Positions 43,516 to 51,679 of a stretch of 64,000 nucleotides of DNA are shown one piece after another. How positions within the stretch are numbered: position 1 is the stretch's first letter; the number at the start of each line of letters is the position of its first letter. This DNA comes from Bradyrhizobium sp. CCGUVB1N3 (lineage in GTDB: Bacteria > Pseudomonadota > Alphaproteobacteria > Rhizobiales > Xanthobacteraceae). The translations under genes were made by a program, and so were the position numbers. Under the pieces are notes generated by a model. It made no database searches. It saw nothing but the letters and a program-made list of their open reading frames with translations, and was not told the origin of the DNA. The stretch is taken from contig NZ_JANADR010000001.1 of assembly GCF_024199925.1 (NCBI RefSeq), positions 9,117,501 to 9,181,500 on the forward strand, in the 5' to 3' direction.

Positions 43516-44895
43516 ATGCAACACGCCCGCCTTCTCCCCCGCTCTTGCGATCCGCTGCCGCCGCGTTTTGTGGCCCGGCTTGCCGTCTTCACCGATCTGT
43601 TCACACGCCCCACTTGGCTGAATGTTCTGACGCTGCTCGCCGGCGTTATCCTGGCGCCCGGCCGGCGCACTGTCACGGCGGCGCTGCGCATCTTAGGGCG
43701 GGAGCGCGATCGCGATTTCTGTACTTTCCATCGCGTCCTCAACCGAGTGGCGTGGTCGTCGCGGGCCGCGGCAGGCCACCTGCTGCTCCTGCTGATCAAG
43801 GTCTTCGTGCCGGCCGGCGAGGCGGTGGTGATCGGGCTCGATGACACCATTGAGCGGCGCTGGGGGCCCAAGATCAGCGCCCGCGGCATCTATCGCGATC
43901 CGGTGCGCTCCTCCAAGGGGCACTTCGTCAAAGCCAGCGGCCTGCGCTGGCTTTCTGCCATGTTGCTGGTGCGCGTGCCGTGGGCCGATCGCGTCATGGC
44001 GCTGCCTTTCCTCACGCTGCTCGCCCCCTCCAAACGCTTCTATGACGGCAAATCGCGCTCGCCCAAGACGCTGCTCGATTGGGCCCGCCAGGCCGCCCGG
44101 CAAATCCGCCGCTGGTTGCCCGATCGATATATCGTACTGGTCGCCGACAGCGCCTTTGCGGCCATCGAATTCCTTGCCGCAGTCCGCAAGCACGTCTGCG
44201 TCGTCACCCGCCTGCGCCTCGATGCCAACCTGTTCGAATTTCCCCGACCAAAGCGCAAAGCTCGTGGCCGCCCTCCAATTCGAGGCAAGCCCCACAAAAA
44301 ACTCTCTGCCATCCTCAAGGATCGCAACGTGTCCTGGACGCGTTATCGGGTCAGTCTCTGGTACGGCCGAACCAATCGCACCGTCGAGATCGCAACCGGC
44401 ACTGCGCTGTGGTATCGCGGCGGTGTTCCGCCGGTGCCGATCCGCTGGCTGCTCGTCCGCGACCCAACCGGCGAACTCGACCCACAGGCTTTCCTGGCGA
44501 CCGATCTCAACGCTCATCCCCGCGACATCCTCGCTTGGTTCGTCAGTCGCTGGCAGGTCGAAGTCACCTTCGAGGAAGTTCGCGCTCACCTCGGTGTCGA
44601 GACCCAGCGCCAGTGGTCGGACAAAGCCATTCTGCGCTCCACCCCGATTTTGCTCGGCCTCTACTCCATCATCACTCTATGGACCCACGACCTCGCCAAG
44701 GCACGAAAGCTGAAGCCCAGAACCGCAGCTTGGTATCCAAAAGCCACCCTGACCTTTAGCGATGCGATCGCCGCCGTTCGACGCCAAATATGGGCTCATC
44801 AGATTTCTTTCATGTCCCGGCCGCGCCGTGACAGCATAGAAATTCCGCGCCATATCTGGCACCGGATGGAGAACGCGCTCGCCTACGCCGCATAA
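43516..44895 (+). CDS. DDE transposase (IS4/IS701-like)
   Basis: 459 residues. Candidate catalytic triad: D in VVIGLDDTIERRWG, D in IVLVADSAFAAIEF, and E in WQVEVTFEEVRAHLGVETQRQW, spaced as in DDE/RNase H-fold transposases. A basic insertion (PRPKRKARGRPPIRGKPHKK) lies between the second D and E. ATG at 43516; an upstream extension reads into the divergent gene's leader. Apparently full length and possibly active. Confidence 0.82.
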   Translation: MQHARLLPRSCDPLPPRFVARLAVFTDLFTRPTWLNVLTLLAGVILAPGRRTVTAALRILGRERDRDFCTFHRVLNRVAWSSRAAAGHLLLLLIKVFVPAGEAVVIGLDDTIERRWGPKISARGIYRDPVRSSKGHFVKASGLRWLSAMLLVRVPWADRVMALPFLTLLAPSKRFYDGKSRSPKTLLDWARQAARQIRRWLPDRYIVLVADSAFAAIEFLAAVRKHVCVVTRLRLDANLFEFPRPKRKARGRPPIRGKPHKKLSAILKDRNVSWTRYRVSLWYGRTNRTVEIATGTALWYRGGVPPVPIRWLLVRDPTGELDPQAFLATDLNAHPRDILAWFVSRWQVEVTFEEVRAHLGVETQRQWSDKAILRSTPILLGLYSIITLWTHDLAKARKLKPRTAAWYPKATLTFSDAIAAVRRQIWAHQISFMSRPRRDSIEIPRHIWHRMENALAYAA

Positions 44896-44923
44896 ATCGG
44901 CCAAAGTCGAGCTCAGGAGGCGA

Positions 44924-44997
44924 CATCTATCTGCGACCGACGTCTCAAGGATGCCTGCAAAGCAATCGACCTTACTAGAAATGCTTCGAAACTCTAA
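44924..44997 (+). pseudogene. Imm11-like C-terminal remnant next to the transposon
   Basis: Reads CDRRLKDACKAIDLTRNASKL then a stop, matching the end of the intact copies (CDGVLKDACKSAGLKR...VSKL). The rest of this copy is missing; its left boundary coincides with the right end of the DDE transposon. It ends 19 bases before copy D. Confidence 0.65.
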
Positions 44998-45016
44998 AGT
45001 GCTGAGGTTCGACACG

Positions 45017-45649
45017 ATGACCAGCAAAACGGTAAAGGGGACCGCGAAACGCGCCGAAGCGCGCAAGCGCAAGTTTTACGAAATGGGCCACAATTACCGT
45101 AGACCTGGAGCGCCGGGCTTTTACCTGGATGAGAGGAGCGTCATTCCAGTTGGGCTAGAGCGTCTGGCTGATCTTATCGAGCCGCCGTGTTTCGTGTTTG
45201 ATAAGTCGGTAGGGAGCCGGCCTGGAGATCTGGAACAGTACTACGAGTTTTGGCTGATCTCCGACCGAACAAAAGTCGTGTTCGAGTCGATCGATCCGAA
45301 GGGGTTTTCCTTTGTTCGTTGCCCTGTGCGAGTGCCAAGGGGTGTTTGGGACGGACCGGGCTATTGGCTCTGCGAAGTTCTTCGTGTTCTTGACGCATTG
45401 GACGAATCGCGATCGCGTTTGAAGATCGGCATCCGCGACGATCCCCGCTATCGAGACTTCGGCAGAAAGTTCTACGAGTTCTTCGGGGGAGCTAAGCTCG
45501 TCTTCAAGGAAGAACTGGTCGACGACGTACACGCGTTCCGTATGGCGCACAACGAAAGTTGCATCATATGCGATCAGGAAATGAAGGACGCCTGCAAGCT
45601 AGCTGGCCTTAAGGGGATATTGTTCGACGACGTTTCGAATCTCCCGTAG
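45017..45649 (+). CDS. Imm11/DUF1629-like immunity protein, copy D
   Basis: 210 residues: RAEARKRKFYEMGHNYRRPG, then LEQYYEFWLISDRTKVVFESIDPKGFSF, YWLCEVLRVLDALDESRSRLKI, KLVFKEELVDDVHAFRMA and MKDACKLAGLKGILFDDV. It groups with copies A and C but is clearly diverged from both. ATG at 45017 with weak CTGAGG upstream. No AHH gene follows directly; the next gene, 236 bases on, is copy E. Probably specific for another toxin variant (inference). Confidence 0.77.
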   Translation: MTSKTVKGTAKRAEARKRKFYEMGHNYRRPGAPGFYLDERSVIPVGLERLADLIEPPCFVFDKSVGSRPGDLEQYYEFWLISDRTKVVFESIDPKGFSFVRCPVRVPRGVWDGPGYWLCEVLRVLDALDESRSRLKIGIRDDPRYRDFGRKFYEFFGGAKLVFKEELVDDVHAFRMAHNESCIICDQEMKDACKLAGLKGILFDDVSNLP

Positions 45650-45885
45650 CCCTTGCAAGGATTTGGAGGCGGACTGTTGCCGCCGATTGCGGCCGGCTTC
45701 GATAATGTCCTCAGGCTCGACATACCTTTGCACGATATGAGCTAAAGTCGGTCTGCACCACATCGCCCGGCGCTGCGATCGATTTTCTTTGCTGTCCCGC
45801 CCCTCACATAATGCAAGCGGTCGCGCGTCGCTTTGCGACGGCCGAGATGTGTTATCAGCCAAGCTTTCGAAGGACAGGGCAATCT

Positions 45886-46518
45886 ATGAATAGTTCCGCG
45901 AACGAGAAGCGCAAACGAAAAGCAAAGGCGCGAAAGTTCTACATAATCGGTCCCGATGCTCGTATCGGCGGCAAGGGCGGGTGGGAAATGGAAAATCTCC
46001 CGGCGCTCTTGATGGGGCGTCGTGTGCTCGTTCCTCCCCCAGGGCAACGAGGATTTCCCGATTTTTCCGAACCGCCGAGACTCGTGTTTGACAAGTCTCT
46101 TGGAAGGAATCCTCGCGATCTCGAGCAGTTTCACGATTATTGGCTTGTTTCGGATCGGATGAAAGGCGTTCTCGAGCAATTGGACCCCGAAGCCTTCGGA
46201 TTCGTGAAATGTGTGTCTCAAAACAGGGATAGAAGCGTCGGGCCCGCGTACTGGCTTTGCGACGTCCTTCGCATTCTTGACGCTGTCGATGAGGAAAAGT
46301 CACGCGTGAGGATCGAGTACGATCCCCCGGATCATCGCAAAAGATACAGCTTGCTCGGAGGAGCCAATCTCTTCTTCAGAGAAGAGGCCGTAGGCCCGGC
46401 CCACATTTTTAGACTCCAGTTCTTGTTCCCCAGAGTCATCTGTGACGATCTCGTGAGGGACGCGTGCAAAGAAGCAGATCTGAAAGGTATTGGTTTCCAC
46501 GATGCTGCCAAATATTGA
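45886..46518 (+). CDS. Imm11/DUF1629-like immunity protein, copy E (paired with AHH protein 2)
   Basis: 210 residues, sister of copy B: KAKARKFYIIGPDARIGGKG, GWEMENLPALLMG, FHDYWLVSDRMKGVLEQLDPEAFGF, YWLCDVLRILDAVDEEKSRVRI, NLFFREEAVGPAHIFRLQF, VRDACKEADLKGIGFHDA. It ends 35 bases before the second AHH-protein gene, exactly as copy B relates to the first, which strengthens the pairing. ATG at 45886 with AGGACAGGG upstream. Confidence 0.78.
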   Translation: MNSSANEKRKRKAKARKFYIIGPDARIGGKGGWEMENLPALLMGRRVLVPPPGQRGFPDFSEPPRLVFDKSLGRNPRDLEQFHDYWLVSDRMKGVLEQLDPEAFGFVKCVSQNRDRSVGPAYWLCDVLRILDAVDEEKSRVRIEYDPPDHRKRYSLLGGANLFFREEAVGPAHIFRLQFLFPRVICDDLVRDACKEADLKGIGFHDAAKY

Positions 46519-46553
46519 CTGTCTGGCTCGACGCGTTCCGGAGGAAGCGCGGA

Positions 46554-48233
46554 ATGTTTAACAATCATCACGTTCTTCCTCAGGCCGACCGGTTTCTGTC
46601 CGACCCAGTACTGAAGCTCCTTCAATTCGATATTGACGCCCCCGCAAATCGCATGATCTTGCCGACCCACACGGGGCTAGCCAATGCACTCAATTCCAGC
46701 CCACACCCTGGTGGCCACCTTGGAACCTACGGCAAGGGTTTCGATGAGTTTCTAATGGTCCTCCGAGCCGACCCGGCGTTTGGCGCCGCTTGGGCGGGCG
46801 ATAGAGCCGCTCTTGATAAGCTCTCCGGCGATTTAAACAGCTTTGTCGCCGCAGCCAAATACGCCCTCGCAAACAAGCATCTGTTCGCCAACACGCCAGC
46901 AGGGATGACGCGCGAGACGGCAAATGAACAGAATGAGAGATGGTTTACAAATTGGAGGAAGTACGCCGAGGATAATAGGGAACAAATCCAGCGGATGCGG
47001 GAGACTGTCGATCAGCTGCACAACTCTGGTCAACACGACGCAGCCTTATGGTGGCCGATTCACTCGCCGACCAACCGTCTCAGCCTTGCGGACAAGATCG
47101 ATATCTTGAAGCGGTACGGCGAGACCTCTCCTGTCTCGCAACAATTCACTGTCGTTGGGCCTCTTCCTGATCTTCCGGGCTTTGTCCCAACTATTGCAGA
47201 CACCCGGCTGCCTGGCTTTATTCCCCCCGCCTTCGATGGCCTAAATCAGCCGGAAGGCTTCACCCCAAGCAATCCGCTTCCAACTTACGGATTGCCCGGA
47301 TTTCCAGTATCCAATCCCGCATTGCAAGGGCTTGGGCCGTTGCCTCCGAGCGTCGCCATGCCGCAAAGTCCCCAGGTTCTGCAATTCAATCAGGAGACCG
47401 GGCGGCCTCTGACATTTTCCGATGGATCGCCGGTCTTGGGGCCCGCTCCCACCACCGCGGCCACGACCATTGATCGAGGCGCTCTTGCTGGGACGGTCGC
47501 GGCAGGTGCTGGGATGGCGTTACTCGCTGTTCCTGAGCTATGGCCAATGTTGCCGCTGTGGGCGAGGTTGGTCGGGCTTGGGGGCACTGGAATCACAGCG
47601 AGCGCTCCTGCCTTCGCAGCCGGCACTCCAAGCAGCGCTGGCACGGCAAGTGGAGGCATCTTCTCCACTGGCACTGCTCCGTACGACGCGTTCAACGCCC
47701 GCTCTTCTGCTTCCAACACGAACACCAGCGCCGGCTACAGCCCCGGATCTCCATCCGAGTCGCTGTTGATTGAAAGCAAGCCGCTTCAGCAAGAACCGAA
47801 TCCCGCCAACACTTTTGCCGATCGCTTCGGAAACTGGACCGAGACGTCGGCGGGCTCGATGCCTGCGCAGGAGTCGGGCTCGCTGGGGGCTCCGGCCCCT
47901 GGCGCGGCGAGAGCTGTCGCTCCTGAAGATGTTCGGCGCCTCACGCGCGTGAATTCGTCGAACTCAGCCAACGCGTTCACGTCGGGTACGTCGCCCATCC
48001 CGTACTTGCCTTCTTCGGAGTTCAACGACCGTTTCGGCAATTGGAGCGTGCCGCCTGGCGATCCACAGTCGCCGCAAGCAAGCAGGCCAGTTGGTGCCTT
48101 CGCGGATGAGCCAGCCTATTCCATCCCGCCGCCGATCTGGGGATTGGAGGATTCCCGCGGCGCACAGAATGATGCCGAAGAATGGTTCTCGCGCTGGATA
48201 CGGCCGCTTATGCGGCAGGACCGAATGCATTGA
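46554..48233 (+). CDS. AHH-nuclease protein with inverted architecture, copy 2
   Basis: 559 residues. N-terminal AHH motifs: NHHVLPQ (H5, H6), APANRMILP and HPGGHLGTYG, where the usual N of the last motif is G. Middle and tail follow copy 1: PDLPGFVP/TRLPGFIPP repeats, a hydrophobic pair at about residues 315-370, then two DRFGNW motifs. The last ~150 codons are nearly identical at the DNA level to copy 1, whereas the AHH region is clearly more diverged, the reverse of typical polymorphic toxins. ATG at 46554 with GGAGG 8 bases upstream. Confidence 0.75.
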   Translation: MFNNHHVLPQADRFLSDPVLKLLQFDIDAPANRMILPTHTGLANALNSSPHPGGHLGTYGKGFDEFLMVLRADPAFGAAWAGDRAALDKLSGDLNSFVAAAKYALANKHLFANTPAGMTRETANEQNERWFTNWRKYAEDNREQIQRMRETVDQLHNSGQHDAALWWPIHSPTNRLSLADKIDILKRYGETSPVSQQFTVVGPLPDLPGFVPTIADTRLPGFIPPAFDGLNQPEGFTPSNPLPTYGLPGFPVSNPALQGLGPLPPSVAMPQSPQVLQFNQETGRPLTFSDGSPVLGPAPTTAATTIDRGALAGTVAAGAGMALLAVPELWPMLPLWARLVGLGGTGITASAPAFAAGTPSSAGTASGGIFSTGTAPYDAFNARSSASNTNTSAGYSPGSPSESLLIESKPLQQEPNPANTFADRFGNWTETSAGSMPAQESGSLGAPAPGAARAVAPEDVRRLTRVNSSNSANAFTSGTSPIPYLPSSEFNDRFGNWSVPPGDPQSPQASRPVGAFADEPAYSIPPPIWGLEDSRGAQNDAEEWFSRWIRPLMRQDRMH

Positions 48234-48304
48234 CGAAGACCACACTGTGCACTCGAACAAATGCGTCTGCGTTCCGATCTTCTTCGGATTATACGCAGTC
48301 TCGC

Positions 48305-48391
48305 TTGACGCGTCGGGCAAATCACCTCTAAAGTGGCATCATCGAAAGAGTTCGCATCAACCCGCGCGGAGAAATCCGCCGCGGGTTTTTT
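48305..48391 (+). repeat. Island repeat copy 5 (best preserved)
   Basis: TTGACG (48305-48310), 18-base spacer, TAAAGT (48329-48334), GGCATCATCG, then the terminator CCCGCGCGGA-GAAA-TCCGCCGCGGG plus T6 (48361-48391). If the hexamers are a promoter, the transcript would be about 50 bases. It also closes the AHH-protein 2 transcription unit. Confidence 0.7.
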
Positions 48392-48480
48392 GTTTCGATA
48401 TCGGAAGCATCCCATTTTCGTAGACGACCAAAACGGCTCGGCGGCGAGCGAGTATCATGGCAACGCGCTGCCATGATGTC

Positions 48481-49170
48481 CTAGGATGGCCGTTCGACGA
48501 AGGAGACGGCCTTGTTGCTATAGGTCCATGTCGCGCCGTCGCGTTTGCTGATCCCGAGAAAGGCGGTCGCCGCACCGGCATATGTCATGGTCATATTGCC
48601 GCCCTCGATGCCATAGGCCCACGGGTCGAGGCACAGAAACTCGGTGACCTTGTTGTCGGCTCCCGTCGTGCGGTGGCCGACGATGCCGACATAATGGGCG
48701 CCGCCGAGGGAGGCCCGCACCGGCACCTTGTTTTCGAGATTCTTGATTGTCCAATCCACCGCTTTGCCGGGATCCCGGCCCACGCTCACCTGGTCGCGCG
48801 CCGTCGGTTCGGCCATTTTCCAGCCCATATAGCGGACGAACACGATCTTGAGGATCGAACCGCACCAATATTCATCGTTCACCGCCTTGAGGAATCCGCC
48901 ATTGTTCTGGTTCCATGGCAGCTTGCTCTTCTTGTAGTTTTCCATCGTCTCGGCCGTCGAGGTCGTCGACACAACAGGATGGGTGTGCAGCGGCTCATCC
49001 ACCAGCATTTCATAGACGCGATGGCGGCTGTCCAATTCGTCGCCGGGGTCCTGGTTGCTGTAGAACTTGCGATAGGCGGCGGGCGCCTTGGCCGGCGTAG
49101 TGACGGTGTGGAAATAGTGCCAGATCAAATCGGTTTTCCACGAGGGGTCGCGGGTATGGGTGTCGGTCAT
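48481..49170 (-). CDS. Possible papain/C39-like cysteine protease (hypothetical)
   Basis: 229 residues, no signal peptide. Candidate catalytic residues in the order Cys-His-Asp: C in NDEYWCGSILKIVF, H in GGAHYVGIVGHR, D in FLCLDPWAYG, the pattern of C39/papain-like peptidases. The N-terminal part (WHYFHTVTTPAKAPAAYRKFYSNQDPGDELDSRHRVYEM) is unfamiliar. Start at 49170 (ATG); a GTG at 49215 is an alternative. Its place between island repeats 5 and 6 suggests it is another cargo module, conceivably an effector; this is inference and the fold is unverified. Confidence 0.55.
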   Translation of the reverse strand: MTDTHTRDPSWKTDLIWHYFHTVTTPAKAPAAYRKFYSNQDPGDELDSRHRVYEMLVDEPLHTHPVVSTTSTAETMENYKKSKLPWNQNNGGFLKAVNDEYWCGSILKIVFVRYMGWKMAEPTARDQVSVGRDPGKAVDWTIKNLENKVPVRASLGGAHYVGIVGHRTTGADNKVTEFLCLDPWAYGIEGGNMTMTYAGAATAFLGISKRDGATWTYSNKAVSFVERPS

Positions 49171-49355
49171 GGCGACGTTCCATAAGGAATTCGGCCGCGG
49201 CGGCTTCGCGGCCACTTCAGGAGTGGCGATCGTAGAGCATTTCAGCTCCCGGTAGTGTGTTCCTGTTCACATTGCGTCTTGTTGGCCTATAAGAGATGGG
49301 CTGCCATACCTCTGTGATTTGCTAAGCTATTCTTGTCGGGTCGTGGGAGCACGCA

Positions 49356-49859
49356 ATGTCGAAAGCAATTGCCGTCTTGGGCTCCGCTCTGTTCTTCGTC
49401 GTTGCGCCGTTGGTGCTGGCAGGCTTCGTCCCCTGGTGGGTCACGCAGTGGGAATTTCGGCCAGCTTTTCTCGGCGTCGATCTAACCCGCATCCTCGGCG
49501 GTATATTGATCGTCGTCGGAGTGCCCGGACTTGTGGATTCATTTGCCCGTTTTGCGCTGGAGGGGCTGGGGACGCCCGCCCCGGTCGCGCCGACACAAAA
49601 GCTCGTAGTGACTGGCCTTTATCGCTACGTGCGAAATCCGATCTACATCGCGGTCGTCGCAGTCATTTTTGGTCAGGCCCTCTTGTTTGGTGACTGGCGT
49701 CTCCTCTGGTACGGCGCGCTACTCTGGCTGTTTTTTCATGTCTTTGTGGTGATGTACGAAGAACCGACGCTCGAACAAACATTCGGCACGGAGTACGAGA
49801 GCTTTCGGACGAATGTGCCGCGCTGGATTCCGCGGTTGACGCCATGGCGAGCCGCATAA
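49356..49859 (+). CDS. Isoprenylcysteine carboxyl methyltransferase-like membrane protein
   Basis: 167 residues with four hydrophobic segments and the family signature GLYRYVRNPIYIAVVAVIFGQAL followed by EEPTLEQTFGTEYESFRTNVPRWIP near the C-terminus (PEMT/ICMT-like). Bacterial members methylate unknown lipids or small molecules using SAM. ATG at 49356 follows GGGAGC. Located between island repeats 5 and 6. Confidence 0.82.
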   Translation: MSKAIAVLGSALFFVVAPLVLAGFVPWWVTQWEFRPAFLGVDLTRILGGILIVVGVPGLVDSFARFALEGLGTPAPVAPTQKLVVTGLYRYVRNPIYIAVVAVIFGQALLFGDWRLLWYGALLWLFFHVFVVMYEEPTLEQTFGTEYESFRTNVPRWIPRLTPWRAA

Positions 49860-49948
49860 AGGAATCGCTGCAAGCGGCGCGATGCCAGGCTGCAACAAAC
49901 AGTGCGAGACGATCCCGGAGGCAGTCCGGCCGTCTGCGCCTGCGCATT

Positions 49949-50135
49949 ATCACCTCTAAATTGGCATCATCGAAAGAGTTCACATCAACCCGCGCGGAGA
50001 AATCCGCCGCGGATTTTTTCGTCTCGATACCAGCTACGCGGCGCTGGGCTCCTTTGGCAGGTGATCTGGGGCCGCACGTCCGCTTTCAATAAGAGAGCAG
50101 ACCAACGTGCGGCTAAGCCGGGACGGCTGCTTTTG
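49949..50135 (+). repeat. Island repeat copy 6 with extended right arm
   Basis: Lacks the TTGAC part; begins ATCACCTCTAAATTGGCATC, then the terminator CCCGCGCGGA-GAAA-TCCGCCGCGG plus T6 at 49989-50019. After it about 115 bases (to 50135) recur with few changes after copy 7 (50715-50832). No gene from 50136 to 50244. Confidence 0.65.
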
Positions 50136-50244
50136 ACCCAGGGCTGACTTCGCACCGAGGATGAGCGTCGCAAGCTCGCGATGGACACTTGGCGTGAGGT
50201 TGTGACATATTTGTTGCGCAACCGCAAAATGGATCCGCTTAATC

Positions 50245-50505
50245 ATGAACCGCTTGCCGTTTCTTCTTCATTTGGTCTTGTTATATCCGTTGGGCTTCGC
50301 GCCAACCCTGCTCTGGAAATCAGTTTGCGATGTTTCCCTGATCGTGCTGGGCGCGACCTATCTTTCGATCTTCATCTCGATCGGCCTCTTGCGCTGGAGG
50401 GGGCTGCCACTCAATGCAACCGTTGGCGAGTACAACGAACGAGTGAGGTTTCTGCGCAACGAGGTGACACGAATTTCGACCGATAATGATGGCCCTTCTG
50501 GTTGA
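50245..50505 (+). CDS. Small membrane protein (86 aa)
   Basis: 86 residues with two hydrophobic helices (FLLHLVLLYPLGFAPTLLW and DVSLIVLGATYLSIFISIGLL) and a polar tail with YNERVRFLRNEVTRI. The ribosome binding site is weak, so coding is likely but not certain. Cargo between island repeats 6 and 7. Function unknown. Confidence 0.5.
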   Translation: MNRLPFLLHLVLLYPLGFAPTLLWKSVCDVSLIVLGATYLSIFISIGLLRWRGLPLNATVGEYNERVRFLRNEVTRISTDNDGPSG

Positions 50506-50537
50506 TGACCACATCTACGATGTCTGCTTGTGGCCCT

Positions 50538-50832
50538 TAAGAGGCAAACTGACATTCTTCAGGGAATGTCGGTTTGGAAAGTTAGAGCGGACATTCGGGC
50601 CTGATAGGAAAATCCGAAATCACTTGACACGTCGGGCAAATCACCTCTAAAGTGGCATCATCGAAAGATGTTCGCATCAACCCGCGCGGAAAAATCCGCT
50701 GCGGGTTTTTTCGTCTCGATAACAGCTATGCGGCGCCGGGCTTCTTTGGCCGGTGATCTCAGGCCGAACGTCGGCTTTCAATAAAATAAGAGAACAGACC
50801 AACGTGCGGCTAAGCCGGGACGGCGCTTTTGA
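50538..50832 (+). repeat. Island repeat copy 7 with both extended arms
   Basis: Core 50624-50712: TTGACA, 18-base spacer, TAAAGT (50648-50653), terminator CCCGCGCGGA-AAAA-TCCGCTGCGGG plus T6. The upstream arm from about 50538 (with GGGAATGTCGGTTTGGAAA) also precedes copy 8 at about 51680. The downstream arm matches that of copy 6. The stretch 50833-50916 shows nothing further. Confidence 0.65.
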
Positions 50833-50916
50833 TCCGAAGCGGGCATTGCGCATGGCTCGAAATCCCTCGAGCCATGCTATCCCTTGTCTTCGGGCGCAGC
50901 GGGCGGGCGGCGTGGA

Positions 50917-51465
50917 TTATCGGGGGCCCAATTGCTTGATTTCGGCGACTTGCTTTTCGCCGGGCAACTTGCCCCCGGCCAGCAGGCTGGTGCAAATCCA
51001 CCGAGATTCTCTGGGTTGCGCGCCAAGGAAAGCCTTGGTCTCTACGCACTGCGCGTAAGTCTTGTAGTTGAGCGTGTCTGTGCACGTTGGCGAGAAATTG
51101 CTACTATCAATCCCCCCGGCAGCAAGGCTACATCCGACCCAGGGGGCGTTGCCGACCCTGAAACTTGTTTCGCAACCACCGTTGCAGCTGCGGGCTTCTC
51201 TCTCCAGCTTGGCAAGCCTCCCCAATGTTGTATTCGGCGCGAACGCTGGCGTTTGAGCGGTCGAGGAGCCGGCTGTCCTGCGGGATGTCACCGTGTTTGA
51301 CGTCCCTTGCCGATGATGGGGCCTTGCCGCCTGCTCCGGTGCATTGACCGTGACACCGGGAAGCGTGCTGGTGGCGGAGCCTTGCGACGATGCCGGGCCA
51401 CACAGGAAGACAGTTGCGAACATAGCGAGGATCGAGGGCGCGGCAGCACTTGACGACAATTTCAT
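50917..51465 (-). CDS. Secreted cysteine-containing hypothetical protein
   Basis: 182 residues with a signal peptide (PSILAMFATVFLCGPASSQG, cleavage near 29). A low-complexity Ser/Thr/Pro linker follows, then a C-terminal domain with several cysteines (SCNGGCETSF, VGCSLAAGG, PTCTDTLNY, QCVETK, ICTSLLAGG) that probably form disulphides. ATG at 51465. Exported, function unknown; cargo between island repeats 7 and 8. Confidence 0.6.
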   Translation of the reverse strand: MKLSSSAAAPSILAMFATVFLCGPASSQGSATSTLPGVTVNAPEQAARPHHRQGTSNTVTSRRTAGSSTAQTPAFAPNTTLGRLAKLEREARSCNGGCETSFRVGNAPWVGCSLAAGGIDSSNFSPTCTDTLNYKTYAQCVETKAFLGAQPRESRWICTSLLAGGKLPGEKQVAEIKQLGPR

Positions 51466-51679
51466 GATAATGCCTTTCCAGGACGGACAGGCCGTCCATT
51501 GCAAATGACCACGCGTAATTCGTAGCTTGTATTCTGCAACCTGGCCAGCGGTCAGCTCGCCAAAAAGTTGTGCATGCCAGCGTTGCCGGCGACGGATATG
51601 CCCGAGCACGCGCCTGGTGCGGCGCAACAATCGCGTTGGAAGAGCACGGGCACCAGTGCTGTCTTCCGCTCATGGCCCT

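Larger units (their letters stand above)
43083..44917. mobile_element. DDE transposon with imperfect terminal inverted repeats
   Basis: Left end CCTCAGCTTGACTTTGGCC at 43083 and right end (reverse strand) CCTGAGCTCGACTTTGGCC at 44917 match with few mismatches over about 24 bases. Inside are the transposase gene (43516-44895) and a small minus-strand gene (43116-43400). A target duplication was not found. The right flank is a truncated Imm11 gene end, so the element or a linked deletion destroyed another Imm11 copy. Family not certain (IS4/IS701-like). Confidence 0.65.
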
